DNA from: Burkholderiaceae bacterium
Lineage (GTDB): Bacteria > Pseudomonadota > Gammaproteobacteria > Burkholderiales > Burkholderiaceae_C
NCBI GenBank assembly: GCA_016790175.1
Contig: JAEUPI010000170.1
Span: forward strand, 1 to 40,852
Reading direction: 5' to 3'
DNA: 40,852 nt
Shown: in pieces, positions 25,654 through 33,007 of the stretch
How the letters are laid out: each line of letters opens with the position of its first letter
Numbering within the stretch: position 1 is the stretch's first letter
The notes under the pieces: generated by a model
Told to the model about the DNA's origin: nothing
Databases searched by the model: none
The model's input: only the letters and a program-made list of their open reading frames with translations
Made by a program: the position numbers and the translations under genes

Positions 25654-26820
25654 ATGTCGCGCCGGCGCGTGCTGCTTGCCGTGTGCCTGCTGCTGGTGCT
25701 GCACGGATCGTTGTATCCGTGGCGCTTCGATCCCTCCGTGAGGCTGGCGCAAGGCTGGACCACGATGTGGGCGCAGGCCGATGTGTGGACCAGCCTGGGC
25801 GACGTGGCCGGCAACCTGGTGCTGTTCGTGCCCGTGGGCTGGTTGGCGCTGCGCGCCTGGCCGCGGCGCCAGCCGGTCGGACCGATGTCCTGGCTCGCGA
25901 TCTGGCTGGTCGGCGTGGCCTACGCAATGGCCCTGCAGGTGCTGCAGATTTGGGTGCCGCAGCGCACGCCGAGCGTGAGCGACGCGCTGTGGAACGCCAT
26001 GGGTATGGCGCTCGGCCAGTTGGCGGCAGGCGCAGCCACGCGCCTGCGACCGCATGCCGCGGACCGAGCCGTCGATGGCGCGACGCCGGCCGGGCTGATG
26101 GCCTTGTTGTGGCTGGCGATCGAGTGGTGGCCGTTCGTGCCGACCATCGATTGGCAGCACATGAAGAATGCGCTCAAGCCGCTGCTGCTCTCGCCGCAGT
26201 GGCACGCGCTTTCGTTCGTCGCGGTGGCCTTGGGTGTGGTGGTGCTGGCGCAGATCGGCCGGGCCTGGCCGCACCGTGCGCTGCTTCTGACCGGGATGGT
26301 GACGGCCGCCGCGTTGGGCAAGCTGTTTCTTCGGGGGCAGTCGATCTCGCTGCCGCATGCGATGGGCTGGTTGGCCGGGTTGGGACTCGCCGGTGCCGTG
26401 GTCTGGCGAGTCGATGGCCGGCGCGCCGCCGCCCTCGTGTTGTGCCTGGCCTTCGGCATTTTCACGTTCGACGAGCTGCGACCCTTTGCCTGGACCGAAC
26501 TGCCCACGCGATTCAGCTGGATCCCGTTCGTCTCGTCGTTGCGCGGATCGATGGTGGCCAACACGCTGGCGCTGTGCTGGCAGCTGTTCTGGCTCGGTGC
26601 CGTGATGCTCGCCGGTCGTGCACTCGGCTGGCGGCCCGGCGTGCTGGCGCTGGCGCTGGCCGGCTGGGCGTTCGTGCTCGAATGGCAGCAGGCCTGGCTG
26701 CCGGGGCGCGTGGCCGACATCACGCCTGCGGTGCTGCCGCTGTTGTGGTGGCTGGCGCTGCCGGGCAGGCGATCGGCGCCCGAGCCCGGCACGCAGGCCG
26801 AGCAGCCGCACGGGGCATGA
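25654..26820 (+). CDS. VanZ-like multi-pass membrane protein (two VanZ-like halves), copy 1
   Basis: This 388-residue integral membrane protein has about nine helices. The N-terminal half has the VanZ-like pattern: HGSLYPW, GNLVLFVPVGW, then LQIWVPQRTPSVSDALWN. The C-terminal half repeats a similar ending, FVLEWQQAWLPGRVADITPA, so the protein seems to hold two VanZ-like modules. VanZ proteins confer low-level teicoplanin resistance in some Gram-positives and are often found with polysaccharide genes; neither role is shown here. The ATG at 25654 opens just before the first helix. It overlaps the next gene by four bases (ATGA) and is its paralogue, sharing the same ordered motifs. Confidence 0.8.
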   Translation: MSRRRVLLAVCLLLVLHGSLYPWRFDPSVRLAQGWTTMWAQADVWTSLGDVAGNLVLFVPVGWLALRAWPRRQPVGPMSWLAIWLVGVAYAMALQVLQIWVPQRTPSVSDALWNAMGMALGQLAAGAATRLRPHAADRAVDGATPAGLMALLWLAIEWWPFVPTIDWQHMKNALKPLLLSPQWHALSFVAVALGVVVLAQIGRAWPHRALLLTGMVTAAALGKLFLRGQSISLPHAMGWLAGLGLAGAVVWRVDGRRAAALVLCLAFGIFTFDELRPFAWTELPTRFSWIPFVSSLRGSMVANTLALCWQLFWLGAVMLAGRALGWRPGVLALALAGWAFVLEWQQAWLPGRVADITPAVLPLLWWLALPGRRSAPEPGTQAEQPHGA

Positions 26821-27998
26821 CGACGGGTTCCGCTGCAGACACGGTCGATTCGCAGCGTCGCATGCGCCGGATGCTGCTGGCCCTGTGCGTCGTGGGGGTC
26901 ACGCACGGGTCGCTCTATCCGTGGCTGTTCGCTGCTCCGGCGTCGTGGGACACGGCGCTGCAGCAGATGTTCGTCGAGCGCCTGTGGTGGACCGGCCGAG
27001 GCGATGCCGCGGTCAACATCCTGCTGTTCCTGCCGGTCGGCCTGTTCGGTTGCCTGGCGTTCGACGGGGCCTGGCCCGGCTGGAGGGCGCGTGTGCAACG
27101 CGTGGTGCTGCCGGCGCTTGCCTGGGCCTTCGTGCTGCAGGGACTGCAGCTGTGGATTCCTGAGCGCACGGCGGCCGTCTCCGACGCGCTGTGGAACGGT
27201 GTCGGCACGGTGCTCGGCATGCCGTTGGCGCGTGTCGTGCGGCCGGCCGTCGATCGGCTTGCGGCGCTGCCGTTCGGCCGGCACCGCGTGGCCTGCGTTC
27301 TGGGCTTGCTGTGGGTCGTTACCCAGGGCTGGCCGTGGATGCCGTCGCACAGTCTGCGCCACACGCTCGTCGCGCTGCAGCCGCTGTGGCGCTGGCCGGC
27401 ATGGGAGGTCCGCCTGGTCTGCGAGGCGGCACTCGGATTCGCGGCTGTTCTGGTCTTTGCGCGAGGCATGCGTCGGCGATGGTTGTTCGCCTGTGGTCTG
27501 CTTGTCTGCGCGCTGGCCGCCAAGCTGCTGATGCGGCATCTGCAACTCGGCCCGTCCCATGTCGCGGGATGGTTGCTCGGTCTGGCGCTGGGCATGGCGG
27601 CATGGCGGCTGAATGCCCGTTTCGGCGCCGGGGTCGTCGCCGTGCTGGTGATGGCCTGGATGGTGCTGGACGGTCTTCGCCCCTTCGAGTGGAGGGAGCC
27701 GGCGGCCGCATTCCACTGGATCCCGCTGTGGGGCTCGCTGCAGGCGGCCCGGGTGGCCCACACGCAAGTGCTGGTTCAGGCGCTCTTCTGGTCCGGCTGC
27801 CTGATCGGCGCCACCCGGATGCTGGGTCTTCCGCTGTCGCGCACCGTCGCGGTGCTCACGCTGACCCTGTTGGCGATCGAAATCGCGCAGTGCTGGATTC
27901 CCGGCCAACGGCCCGACATCACACCGGCGCTCTTTCCGTTGTTCTGGTGGTGGCTTTGGCGGCGCTGGTCCGCTTCGCCAGCGGTGTTGCACATGTAA
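26817..27998 (+). CDS. VanZ-like multi-pass membrane protein (two VanZ-like halves), copy 2
   Basis: This 393-residue paralogue of the preceding gene has the same series of motifs: THGSLYPWLF, NILLFLPVGLFG, LQLWIPERTAAVSDALWNG, RPFEWREPAAAFHWIP, and AQCWIPGQRPDITPALFPLFWWW. The second module ends in the same PG-x-x-x-DITPA signature. The start overlaps the first gene's stop (ATGA), so translation is coupled and the products may form a pair. A tandem duplication followed by divergence is the simplest origin. Membrane helices span nearly the whole length. Function is unknown; VanZ-family membership is by eye. Confidence 0.8.
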   Translation: MTTGSAADTVDSQRRMRRMLLALCVVGVTHGSLYPWLFAAPASWDTALQQMFVERLWWTGRGDAAVNILLFLPVGLFGCLAFDGAWPGWRARVQRVVLPALAWAFVLQGLQLWIPERTAAVSDALWNGVGTVLGMPLARVVRPAVDRLAALPFGRHRVACVLGLLWVVTQGWPWMPSHSLRHTLVALQPLWRWPAWEVRLVCEAALGFAAVLVFARGMRRRWLFACGLLVCALAAKLLMRHLQLGPSHVAGWLLGLALGMAAWRLNARFGAGVVAVLVMAWMVLDGLRPFEWREPAAAFHWIPLWGSLQAARVAHTQVLVQALFWSGCLIGATRMLGLPLSRTVAVLTLTLLAIEIAQCWIPGQRPDITPALFPLFWWWLWRRWSASPAVLHM

Positions 27999-28063
27999 GT
28001 TCGCGCCGAGGCAAGCGACCAAGCGCTGCAATCCCCCCAACATGGGTTCCCTAGGGTTGGGCA

Positions 28064-28076
28064 GTGCAAGTTGCAC
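28064..28076. promoter_or_regulatory. Perfect palindrome GTGCAA-G-TTGCAC, possible operator
   Basis: The arms GTGCAA and TTGCAC are perfectly complementary around one base. A second pair of arms, CCCAAC and GTTGGG, lies just upstream (about 28036-28061). The site is about 48 bases before the preferred start of the small unknown gene, a normal operator position. No regulator gene is adjacent, and I see no second copy. Confidence 0.3.
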
Positions 28077-28123
28077 GGGTTGCCGCAATGATGCGTGCCA
28101 TTGTTCACACGACAGAGCATCCC

Positions 28124-28387
28124 ATGCTGGCCGAACTGCAAGACAACGAGCAACTGGAATCGAGCGATTTCATCCACCTCGGCGACAGCGCGCCGCCGGT
28201 CCCCGTGCCGCCGCAATACGTGGGGCCGGTGATGCTGCCGGGCACCGGCCGCATGGTCTACTGGACCGGGCGGGTGGCGATCGGCCTGCGCCACGAGGCA
28301 CCGCGCCGCCACGACATGCTGTCGACCTCGGCCTTGTGGCTGCAGGACCTGATGCTCGGCAACCGCCGCGCCGCCCGCGCCGCCTAG
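28124..28387 (+). CDS. Small conserved-looking protein of unknown function
   Basis: This is an 87-residue acidic-to-basic protein with no signal or membrane segment. The core PQYVGPVMLPGTGRMVYW and the following GRVAIGLRHE look conserved and beta-rich. I recall similar proteins in related bacteria but no function. The start is uncertain: ATG codons at 28088 and 28091 and a GTG at 28064 are in frame, but the last would sit inside the palindrome 28064-28076. None has a good ribosome site, so the ATG at 28124, MLAELQDNEQLESSDF, is preferred. The UUCG-loop hairpin cluster follows 29 bases after its stop. Confidence 0.6.
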   Translation: MLAELQDNEQLESSDFIHLGDSAPPVPVPPQYVGPVMLPGTGRMVYWTGRVAIGLRHEAPRRHDMLSTSALWLQDLMLGNRRAARAA

Positions 28388-28415
28388 CCGCCGCCGAGGC
28401 TGAACTCGCGCCACG

Positions 28416-28528
28416 GGCCCCGCCGAAGCGGGGCCTCTTGTCGACAGGCCCCGCTTCGGCGGGGCTTCTCGTTGACGGGCCCCGCTTCGGCGGGGCTTCT
28501 CGTTGACGGGCCCCGCTTCGGCGGGGCC
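28416..28528. repeat. Four UUCG-tetraloop hairpins, one inverted and three direct (31-base units)
   Basis: Four copies of a GCCCCGC-TTCG-GCGGGGC hairpin occur at about 28416-28436, 28446-28467, 28477-28497 and 28508-28528. The first is in the opposite orientation (loop CGAA). The last three form near-exact 31-base units that include the spacer CTTCTCGTTGACG. The C(UUCG)G loop is the most stable RNA tetraloop type. They lie between the small unknown gene and the molybdenum hydroxylase. They may end transcription or protect RNA, and they look like an expanding REP-type repeat. Confidence 0.85.
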
Positions 28529-28576
28529 TGCCGCTTTGCGGCTACGATCCGGCGCTTCGCGACGCGTGGAGGTCGA

Positions 28577-29053
28577 ATGCCCAGGCTCAGTTTCACGGTC
28601 AATGGCCGTCCGGTGGACATCGAGGTCGAGCCGCAGGTGCTGTTGGTCGACCTTCTGCGCGGTGCACTTCAGCTGACCGGCACCCACGTCGGTTGCGACA
28701 CCGGCCAGTGCGGTGCCTGCACGGTCTGGGTCGACGGCCAGGCCGTGCGCAGCTGCTCGCAGCTGGCGATCCAGCTGCAGGGCCGCAGCGTCACCACCGT
28801 CGAGGCCTTGGCCGAAGGCGGCCGGCCCCATCCGCTGCAGGAGGCCTTTGCGTCGTGTCATGGCCTGCAATGCGGCTTCTGCACGCCGGGCATCCTGATG
28901 TCGGCGGCCGCGCTGCTGCGCGAGACGCCGGCGCCCAGCGAGGCGCAGATCGTCGATGCGCTGGAAGGGCATTTCTGTCGCTGCACCGGCTATGTGAACA
29001 TCGTGGCCGCCGTGCAGCAGGCCGCCGGCACCGGCGCGAAGGGAGGTCGCTGA
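28577..29053 (+). CDS. Molybdenum hydroxylase [2Fe-2S] small subunit (CoxS/XdhA-type)
   Basis: This 158-residue iron-sulfur subunit passes electrons from the molybdenum cofactor subunit encoded next. The plant-type cluster is bound by Cys40, Cys45, Cys48 and Cys60 ([16 protein letters not shown]). The second cluster is bound by Cys99, Cys102, Cys134 and Cys136 ([17 protein letters not shown]). Length is normal for separate small subunits. A GGAGG ribosome site stands just before the ATG. The stop overlaps the large-subunit start by one base (TGATG). No signal peptide is present, so the enzyme is cytoplasmic, in contrast to the Tat-exported Ior-type enzyme at 33.9-36.6 kb. Confidence 0.93.
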   Translation: MPRLSFTVNGRPVDIEVEPQVLLVDLLRGALQLTGTHVGCDTGQCGACTVWVDGQAVRSCSQLAIQLQGRSVTTVEALAEGGRPHPLQEAFASCHGLQCGFCTPGILMSAAALLRETPAPSEAQIVDALEGHFCRCTGYVNIVAAVQQAAGTGAKGGR

Positions 29054-31416
29054 TGAGCACATCCATCGAGGCCGGCCGCTTCGGCAGCGGCCGGGTCGTG
29101 CGTCGCGTCGAGGACGCGGCGCTGCTTGCCGGCAAGGGCCGCTTCACCGACGACGTGGTGCCTACTGGCCAGCTGCACGCCGTGTTCGTGCGCTCGCCCT
29201 ATGCCCACGCGCGAATCGCCGGCATCGATGCGGCCTCCGCTGCGGCGATGCCCGGCGTGGTGGCCGTGTTCACCGGGGCGCAGCTCGCTGCCGCCGGCGT
29301 GAAGCCGATCGGCGTGGTGCTGCCCTTCACGCGGCCCGATGGCAGCCCCCTGGCCACCGCGCCGCGGCGTGCGCTCGCGCACGAGCGGGCGCGCTTCGTC
29401 GGTGAACCGGTGGCGCTGGTCGTGGCCGAGACGCCCGACGCCGCCCGCGCGGCGGCCGACACTCTGGCGGTCGACTACGACGAGCTGACGGCAGTGACCG
29501 ACCCGGTGCGTGCGGTGTCGCCTGGCGCGCCGGCGCTGTGCGAGCAGGCAAGCGACAACATTGCCGCCGAGATCCGGCATGGCGATGCAGCGGCGACGGC
29601 GAGGGCCTTCGCCGCTGCGGCGCACCGCGTCACGGTCGACATCGTGAACCAGCGCCTTGCACCGTCGCCGATCGAACCGCGCACCGTGCTGGCCGAGTTC
29701 GACGCTGCCACCGGGCGCCTGACGGTGCGGCTCAGCAGCCAGATGCCCACCGGGGTGCGCACCTCGCTGGTCGAGTGCCTGCCCGGCATCGACGCGTCGC
29801 GTGTGCGCGTGGTGGTCGGTGACGTCGGCGGCGGCTTCGGCATGAAGACCGGCATCTATCCCGAGGACATCGCGGTGTCGTTTGCCGCCTGCACGCTGAA
29901 GCGGCCGGTGAAATGGGTCGCGCAGCGGCTCGAGGAGTTTCTCGCGGCCGTGCACGGGCGCGACGCCCTGTCGCGTGCCGAGATGGCGCTCGATGCCGAC
30001 GGCAAGGTGCTCGCAATGCGCGTGCGCACGCTGGCCAACGTGGGCGCCTATGCCACCGGCACCGGCACGATCATCCCGCTGATGATCGGCCCGTGGGTGA
30101 CGACCAGCATCTACGACATCCGCACCATCGACCTGCATCTCACCGCGGTGATGACCAACAAGGCCGTGGTCGGCGCCTACCGCGGCGCCGGCCGGCCGGA
30201 GGCGATCTACATCACCGAGCGCCTGTTCGACGCCGCCGCGCGCGAGATGCAGATCGACCCGGCCGAGTTGCGCCGGCGCAACCTGGTCCGGCCCGAGCAG
30301 ATGCCCTACACCAACGCGATGGCGCAGGTCTACGACGTCGGCCGCTTCGAGCGGGTGCTCGACCGCGGCCTGCAGCTCGCGGACTGGACGGGCTTTGCCG
30401 CGCGGCGGGCGACCAGCGAGGCGCGGGGCCGCCTGCGCGGCCGCGGCATCGCGAGCTTTCTCGAATGGACCGGCGGCAACGTGTTCGAGGAGCGTGTGAC
30501 GGTCGATGTCACGCCCGACGGCACGATCGAGCTGGTGTCGGCCGTGCAGGGCATGGGGCAGGGCATCGCGACCAGTCTGGCGCAGCTGGCGGTCGACGTG
30601 TTCCAGGTGCCGATCGAACGCATCCGCGTCGTGATGGGCGACACCGACCGCAACAACGGCTTCGGCAGCGCCGGCTCGCGTTCGATCTTCACCGGCGGCT
30701 CGTCGGTGCAGGTGGCGTCGATGCGCACGATCGATCACGCGAAGTCGCTGGCGGCCGTTGCGCTCGAAGCACCCGCTGCCGACATCGAGTACCGCGCCGG
30801 GCGCTTCGCGGTGGCGGGCACGGATCTCGGCATCGATTTGTTCGAACTCGCAGGCCGGCAGAAGGACGCACGCATCCACGTCGATTCGACGAGCACCGTC
30901 GCCGGCCCCACCTGGCCCAACGCCTGCCATGTGTGCGAGGTCGAGATCGATCCGGCCACGGGCGCCGTCCAGATCGTGGCCTACGCGTCGGTCAACGACA
31001 TCGGCCGCGTGATCAGCCCGTCCATCGTGCGCGGCCAGATCGAAGGCGGCGCCGTGCAGGGCATCGGACAGGCCCTGAGCGAACAGATGGCCTACGACGG
31101 CGAGAGCGGTCAGGCGCTCAGCGCGAGCTTCATGGACTATGCGCTGCCGCGCGTGGACGGCTTTCGCGGCTTTGTCACCGAGTTCGACGAATCGACACCG
31201 AGCACGAACAACCCGCTCGGCGTCAAGGGCGTCGGCGAGCTGGGCACCATCGGCGCCACGCCGGCGGTGGTCAACGCGGTGGTCGATGCCCTCGCGCATG
31301 CCGGCCTTGGCCGTGACGCCGAGCGAATCCAGATGCCGGTGACCGCCGAACGTGTGTGGCGCGCGCTGCATCTGCGGCAGTTCGATCCGGCGCCGCTGGC
31401 CGATCTGAAGAGCTGA
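29053..31416 (+). CDS. Molybdenum hydroxylase large subunit (form II CoxL / xanthine dehydrogenase-type)
   Basis: This 787-residue catalytic subunit binds the molybdopterin cytosine dinucleotide cofactor. Family segments include GRFTDDVV, VRSPYAHARI, VGGGFGMKTG and GMGQGIATSLAQLAVDVF. Catalytic glutamate is Glu729 in VKGVGELG. The active-site loop reads AYRGAGR (375-381), the signature of form II CoxL-like enzymes, not the AYxCSFR loop of true CO dehydrogenase. It is therefore more likely an aldehyde, xanthine-like or N-heterocycle hydroxylase. The usual FAD-binding medium subunit is absent: the gene ends at 31416 and a structured repeat follows. Electrons must then leave by another acceptor or a subunit encoded elsewhere. 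No maturation gene is adjacent. Confidence 0.92.
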   Translation: MSTSIEAGRFGSGRVVRRVEDAALLAGKGRFTDDVVPTGQLHAVFVRSPYAHARIAGIDAASAAAMPGVVAVFTGAQLAAAGVKPIGVVLPFTRPDGSPLATAPRRALAHERARFVGEPVALVVAETPDAARAAADTLAVDYDELTAVTDPVRAVSPGAPALCEQASDNIAAEIRHGDAAATARAFAAAAHRVTVDIVNQRLAPSPIEPRTVLAEFDAATGRLTVRLSSQMPTGVRTSLVECLPGIDASRVRVVVGDVGGGFGMKTGIYPEDIAVSFAACTLKRPVKWVAQRLEEFLAAVHGRDALSRAEMALDADGKVLAMRVRTLANVGAYATGTGTIIPLMIGPWVTTSIYDIRTIDLHLTAVMTNKAVVGAYRGAGRPEAIYITERLFDAAAREMQIDPAELRRRNLVRPEQMPYTNAMAQVYDVGRFERVLDRGLQLADWTGFAARRATSEARGRLRGRGIASFLEWTGGNVFEERVTVDVTPDGTIELVSAVQGMGQGIATSLAQLAVDVFQVPIERIRVVMGDTDRNNGFGSAGSRSIFTGGSSVQVASMRTIDHAKSLAAVALEAPAADIEYRAGRFAVAGTDLGIDLFELAGRQKDARIHVDSTSTVAGPTWPNACHVCEVEIDPATGAVQIVAYASVNDIGRVISPSIVRGQIEGGAVQGIGQALSEQMAYDGESGQALSASFMDYALPRVDGFRGFVTEFDESTPSTNNPLGVKGVGELGTIGATPAVVNAVVDALAHAGLGRDAERIQMPVTAERVWRALHLRQFDPAPLADLKS

Positions 31417-31418
31417 TT

Positions 31419-31905
31419 CCGATTCGCGGTCGATCGTATAGATTCATCGGCGAGGTCCGGATGTGTCGTCAATGGCGAACAGATCGCCCGGCCGCCTCTC
31501 GCGGAGTTCTCTTGCGCGCTGCGCCGCGGCCGCGGGCTGTGGGGCCCGTCCGCTCAAACTGCGGCGCCCCTGTGGCTGCGCCACCGGGGTCCACTGCGCT
31601 GCTCACAGCAAGGGGCGGCAAACGCGAACTTCGCTGAGCGCCGCTGAACGCGGCGCCGCATAAAGCCCGCGTTCGCCGGTCTGCCGCTGCGCGGCAGACT
31701 TCCCCCTTGCCGCTGCGCTGCTCGCCGCCGCAGATTCGCTCCCGGACCCCACAGCCCACGACCACGGCGCCGCGAGCACCGCAGTGGAGTCGGCACGCAG
31801 TGACGACCGACCCATCATGAGCCACGGGCGGGTGCCGCCTGCCGCGCCGCGCGGTCCTGACCAAGACAAGGCGCCTTGTCTGTTCGATCGAACGCATTTG
31901 CGCAG
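31419..31905. repeat. Structured interspersed repeat with nested inverted repeats, copy 1
   Basis: The whole gap between the convergent hydroxylase and soxA genes (31417-31910) is non-coding and highly folded. Outer arms: GCGGTCGATCGTA (from 31426) pairs loosely with TTCGATCGAACGC (31883-31895). Inner arms: 31514-31552 pairs with 31743-31777 (GGGCTGTGGGG against CCCCACAGCCC). Small perfect hairpins lie inside: GCGCCGC-TGAAC-GCGGCGC near 31638-31656 and GTCTGCCG-CTGCG-CGGCAGAC near 31679-31699. The left part recurs at 40717-40852. ORFs here have random-looking peptides and none is called. It may be a MITE or a REP-like composite, and no transposase is visible. Confidence 0.7.
31864..31893. promoter_or_regulatory. 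Two abutting perfect palindromes, possible operator or terminator
   Basis: AGACAAGGCGCCTTGTCT (31864-31881, 18 bases) is directly followed by GTTCGATCGAAC (31882-31893, 12 bases). Both are perfect palindromes. They sit just past the soxA stop, within the right arm of the structured repeat. Perfect symmetry without a loop suits a dimeric DNA-binding protein better than an RNA terminator, but no target promoter is seen. Confidence 0.45.
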
Positions 31906-31910
31906 ACGGC

Positions 31911-32681
31911 CTAAGGCCGCACGGCCGGCGTCTCCACCGCGAGCCCGGCGCTGCGCTGCGCCAGGTACAGCTCGAGCGCGATCATCTCCGGCGCGTCGTG
32001 TGCAAACGGCTCGGCGCGCACGCCGATCTGGCAGTTGCGGATGCGCCGGCGCAGCGAGCCCAGGCCTTGCCATTCGAGGCGGTAGATCGGATAGCCGTTG
32101 ACGTGGCCCTGCGGGATCGGCGTGCCGCCGAGCCTGCGCCCGGGCAGCTCGTCGTGACACTGCACGCAGGCGAGGTGGAGTTGCCCCATGCGCTGGCGAT
32201 ACAGGCGTTCGCCCTCGGCGCGCGCCGCCGCGAGCTCGGGCACCGGCGATGGCGCGAGCACGGCGCCGCGTGAGGCATGGGCGACGGCGGCCTCGAGGCT
32301 CAGCAGCTCCTTGCTTTCGTTCGCCCACGCGGCGGCGCCTTGGTGCCGACTGCGACAGGCGTTGATGCGCTGCGCGAGGTTCACCGGCCGGCGCGCGGTG
32401 GCATCCCAGCCGGGGTAGCGGGCGGCCACGCCGGCCATCGCCCGAGGCAGATCGCCATGGCAATCGGCGCAACTCCTGCCGCTGCCCGGCGCCACGCGCC
32501 ACAGCGCCTCGCCGTCGGCCACCCACAGCATGCCGGGATTCTGCACATCGTCGCGCTGCATCGCCTGCAGGCTCGGGCTCATCGACTCGAATCCCGAGCG
32601 CTTCGGAGTGCCCTGGGCCACCACGCCCGCGCACACCAGCAGACCCAGCGCGGCGAGGGTCGCGACGTGTAGTCGCGTCAT
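31911..32681 (-). CDS. soxA: SoxA, dihaem c-type cytochrome of the SoxXA complex
   Basis: This 256-residue periplasmic protein has a signal peptide (about 1-23) and two haem motifs: CADCH (Cys71, Cys74, His75) and CVQCH (Cys172, Cys175, His176). The C-terminal RNCQIGVRAEPF carries Cys217, in the position of the active-site cysteine that ligates haem in SoxA and becomes a persulfide. Conserved RINACR (104-109) is also present. SoxXA joins a sulfur substrate to the SoxY arm with loss of two electrons. All catalytic features are retained, so it should be active. It is the last gene of the operon, and its ATG overlaps the soxZ stop (ATGA). The structured repeat lies after it. Confidence 0.93.
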   Translation of the reverse strand: MTRLHVATLAALGLLVCAGVVAQGTPKRSGFESMSPSLQAMQRDDVQNPGMLWVADGEALWRVAPGSGRSCADCHGDLPRAMAGVAARYPGWDATARRPVNLAQRINACRSRHQGAAAWANESKELLSLEAAVAHASRGAVLAPSPVPELAAARAEGERLYRQRMGQLHLACVQCHDELPGRRLGGTPIPQGHVNGYPIYRLEWQGLGSLRRRIRNCQIGVRAEPFAHDAPEMIALELYLAQRSAGLAVETPAVRP

Positions 32682-33004
32682 GTCACCGTGAGTCGGGCCG
32701 TCTCGGTCTGCGCGAAACCGTTGTCGCCCTCCCAGGTGAAGCTCAACGTGCCGCTCGCGGTTGCGCGCAGCGGAAAGGCGAAGTACGGATTCGCGGCGAT
32801 GGCCGGTGCGAGCTCGGCGCTGAACACCAGCGCGCCGTCGAAGCGGCAGCTGAAGCGCCGGATGATGTCGCGCGGCACGACGCGGCCCTGCAGGTCGGAG
32901 CGGTAGCCGGTTTCCATCGCATGCGCGATCATCGCGCGCAGCTCGATCACCTCGCCGCGGCGCGCGGCCGTGGGCACCTGGATCAGCGTGCGTGCGCTGG
33001 CCAC
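32678..33004 (-). CDS. soxZ: SoxZ, sulfur carrier partner protein
   Basis: This 108-residue small beta-sandwich protein pairs with SoxY. The order of segments fits the family: TLIQVPTAARRGEVIELRAM at the start, METGYR, RDIIRRFSCRFDG, NPYFAFPLRA, and TWEGDNGF near the end. It has no signal peptide, as expected, since SoxZ is carried through Tat with SoxY. The GTG start at 33004 is only three bases after the soxY stop, with GGAG inside the soxY end as ribosome site. Its stop overlaps soxA. Length is normal. Confidence 0.92.
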   Translation of the reverse strand: MASARTLIQVPTAARRGEVIELRAMIAHAMETGYRSDLQGRVVPRDIIRRFSCRFDGALVFSAELAPAIAANPYFAFPLRATASGTLSFTWEGDNGFAQTETARLTVT

Positions 33005-33007
33005 CCG

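Noticed and set aside
25920-28088. Minus-strand open frame of 722 codons over the VanZ-like genes
   Set aside because: No recognisable domain, and the composition is typical of the antisense of hydrophobic genes; the plus-strand paralogues explain the region.
28577-31416. True carbon monoxide dehydrogenase
   Set aside because: The active-site loop is AYRGAGR, not AYxCSFR, and the medium subunit and maturation genes are absent.
31469-31897. Minus-strand open frame of 142 codons within the structured repeat
   Set aside because: The peptide is Arg/Ala/Gly-rich and tracks the hairpins; no ribosome site or motif is seen.
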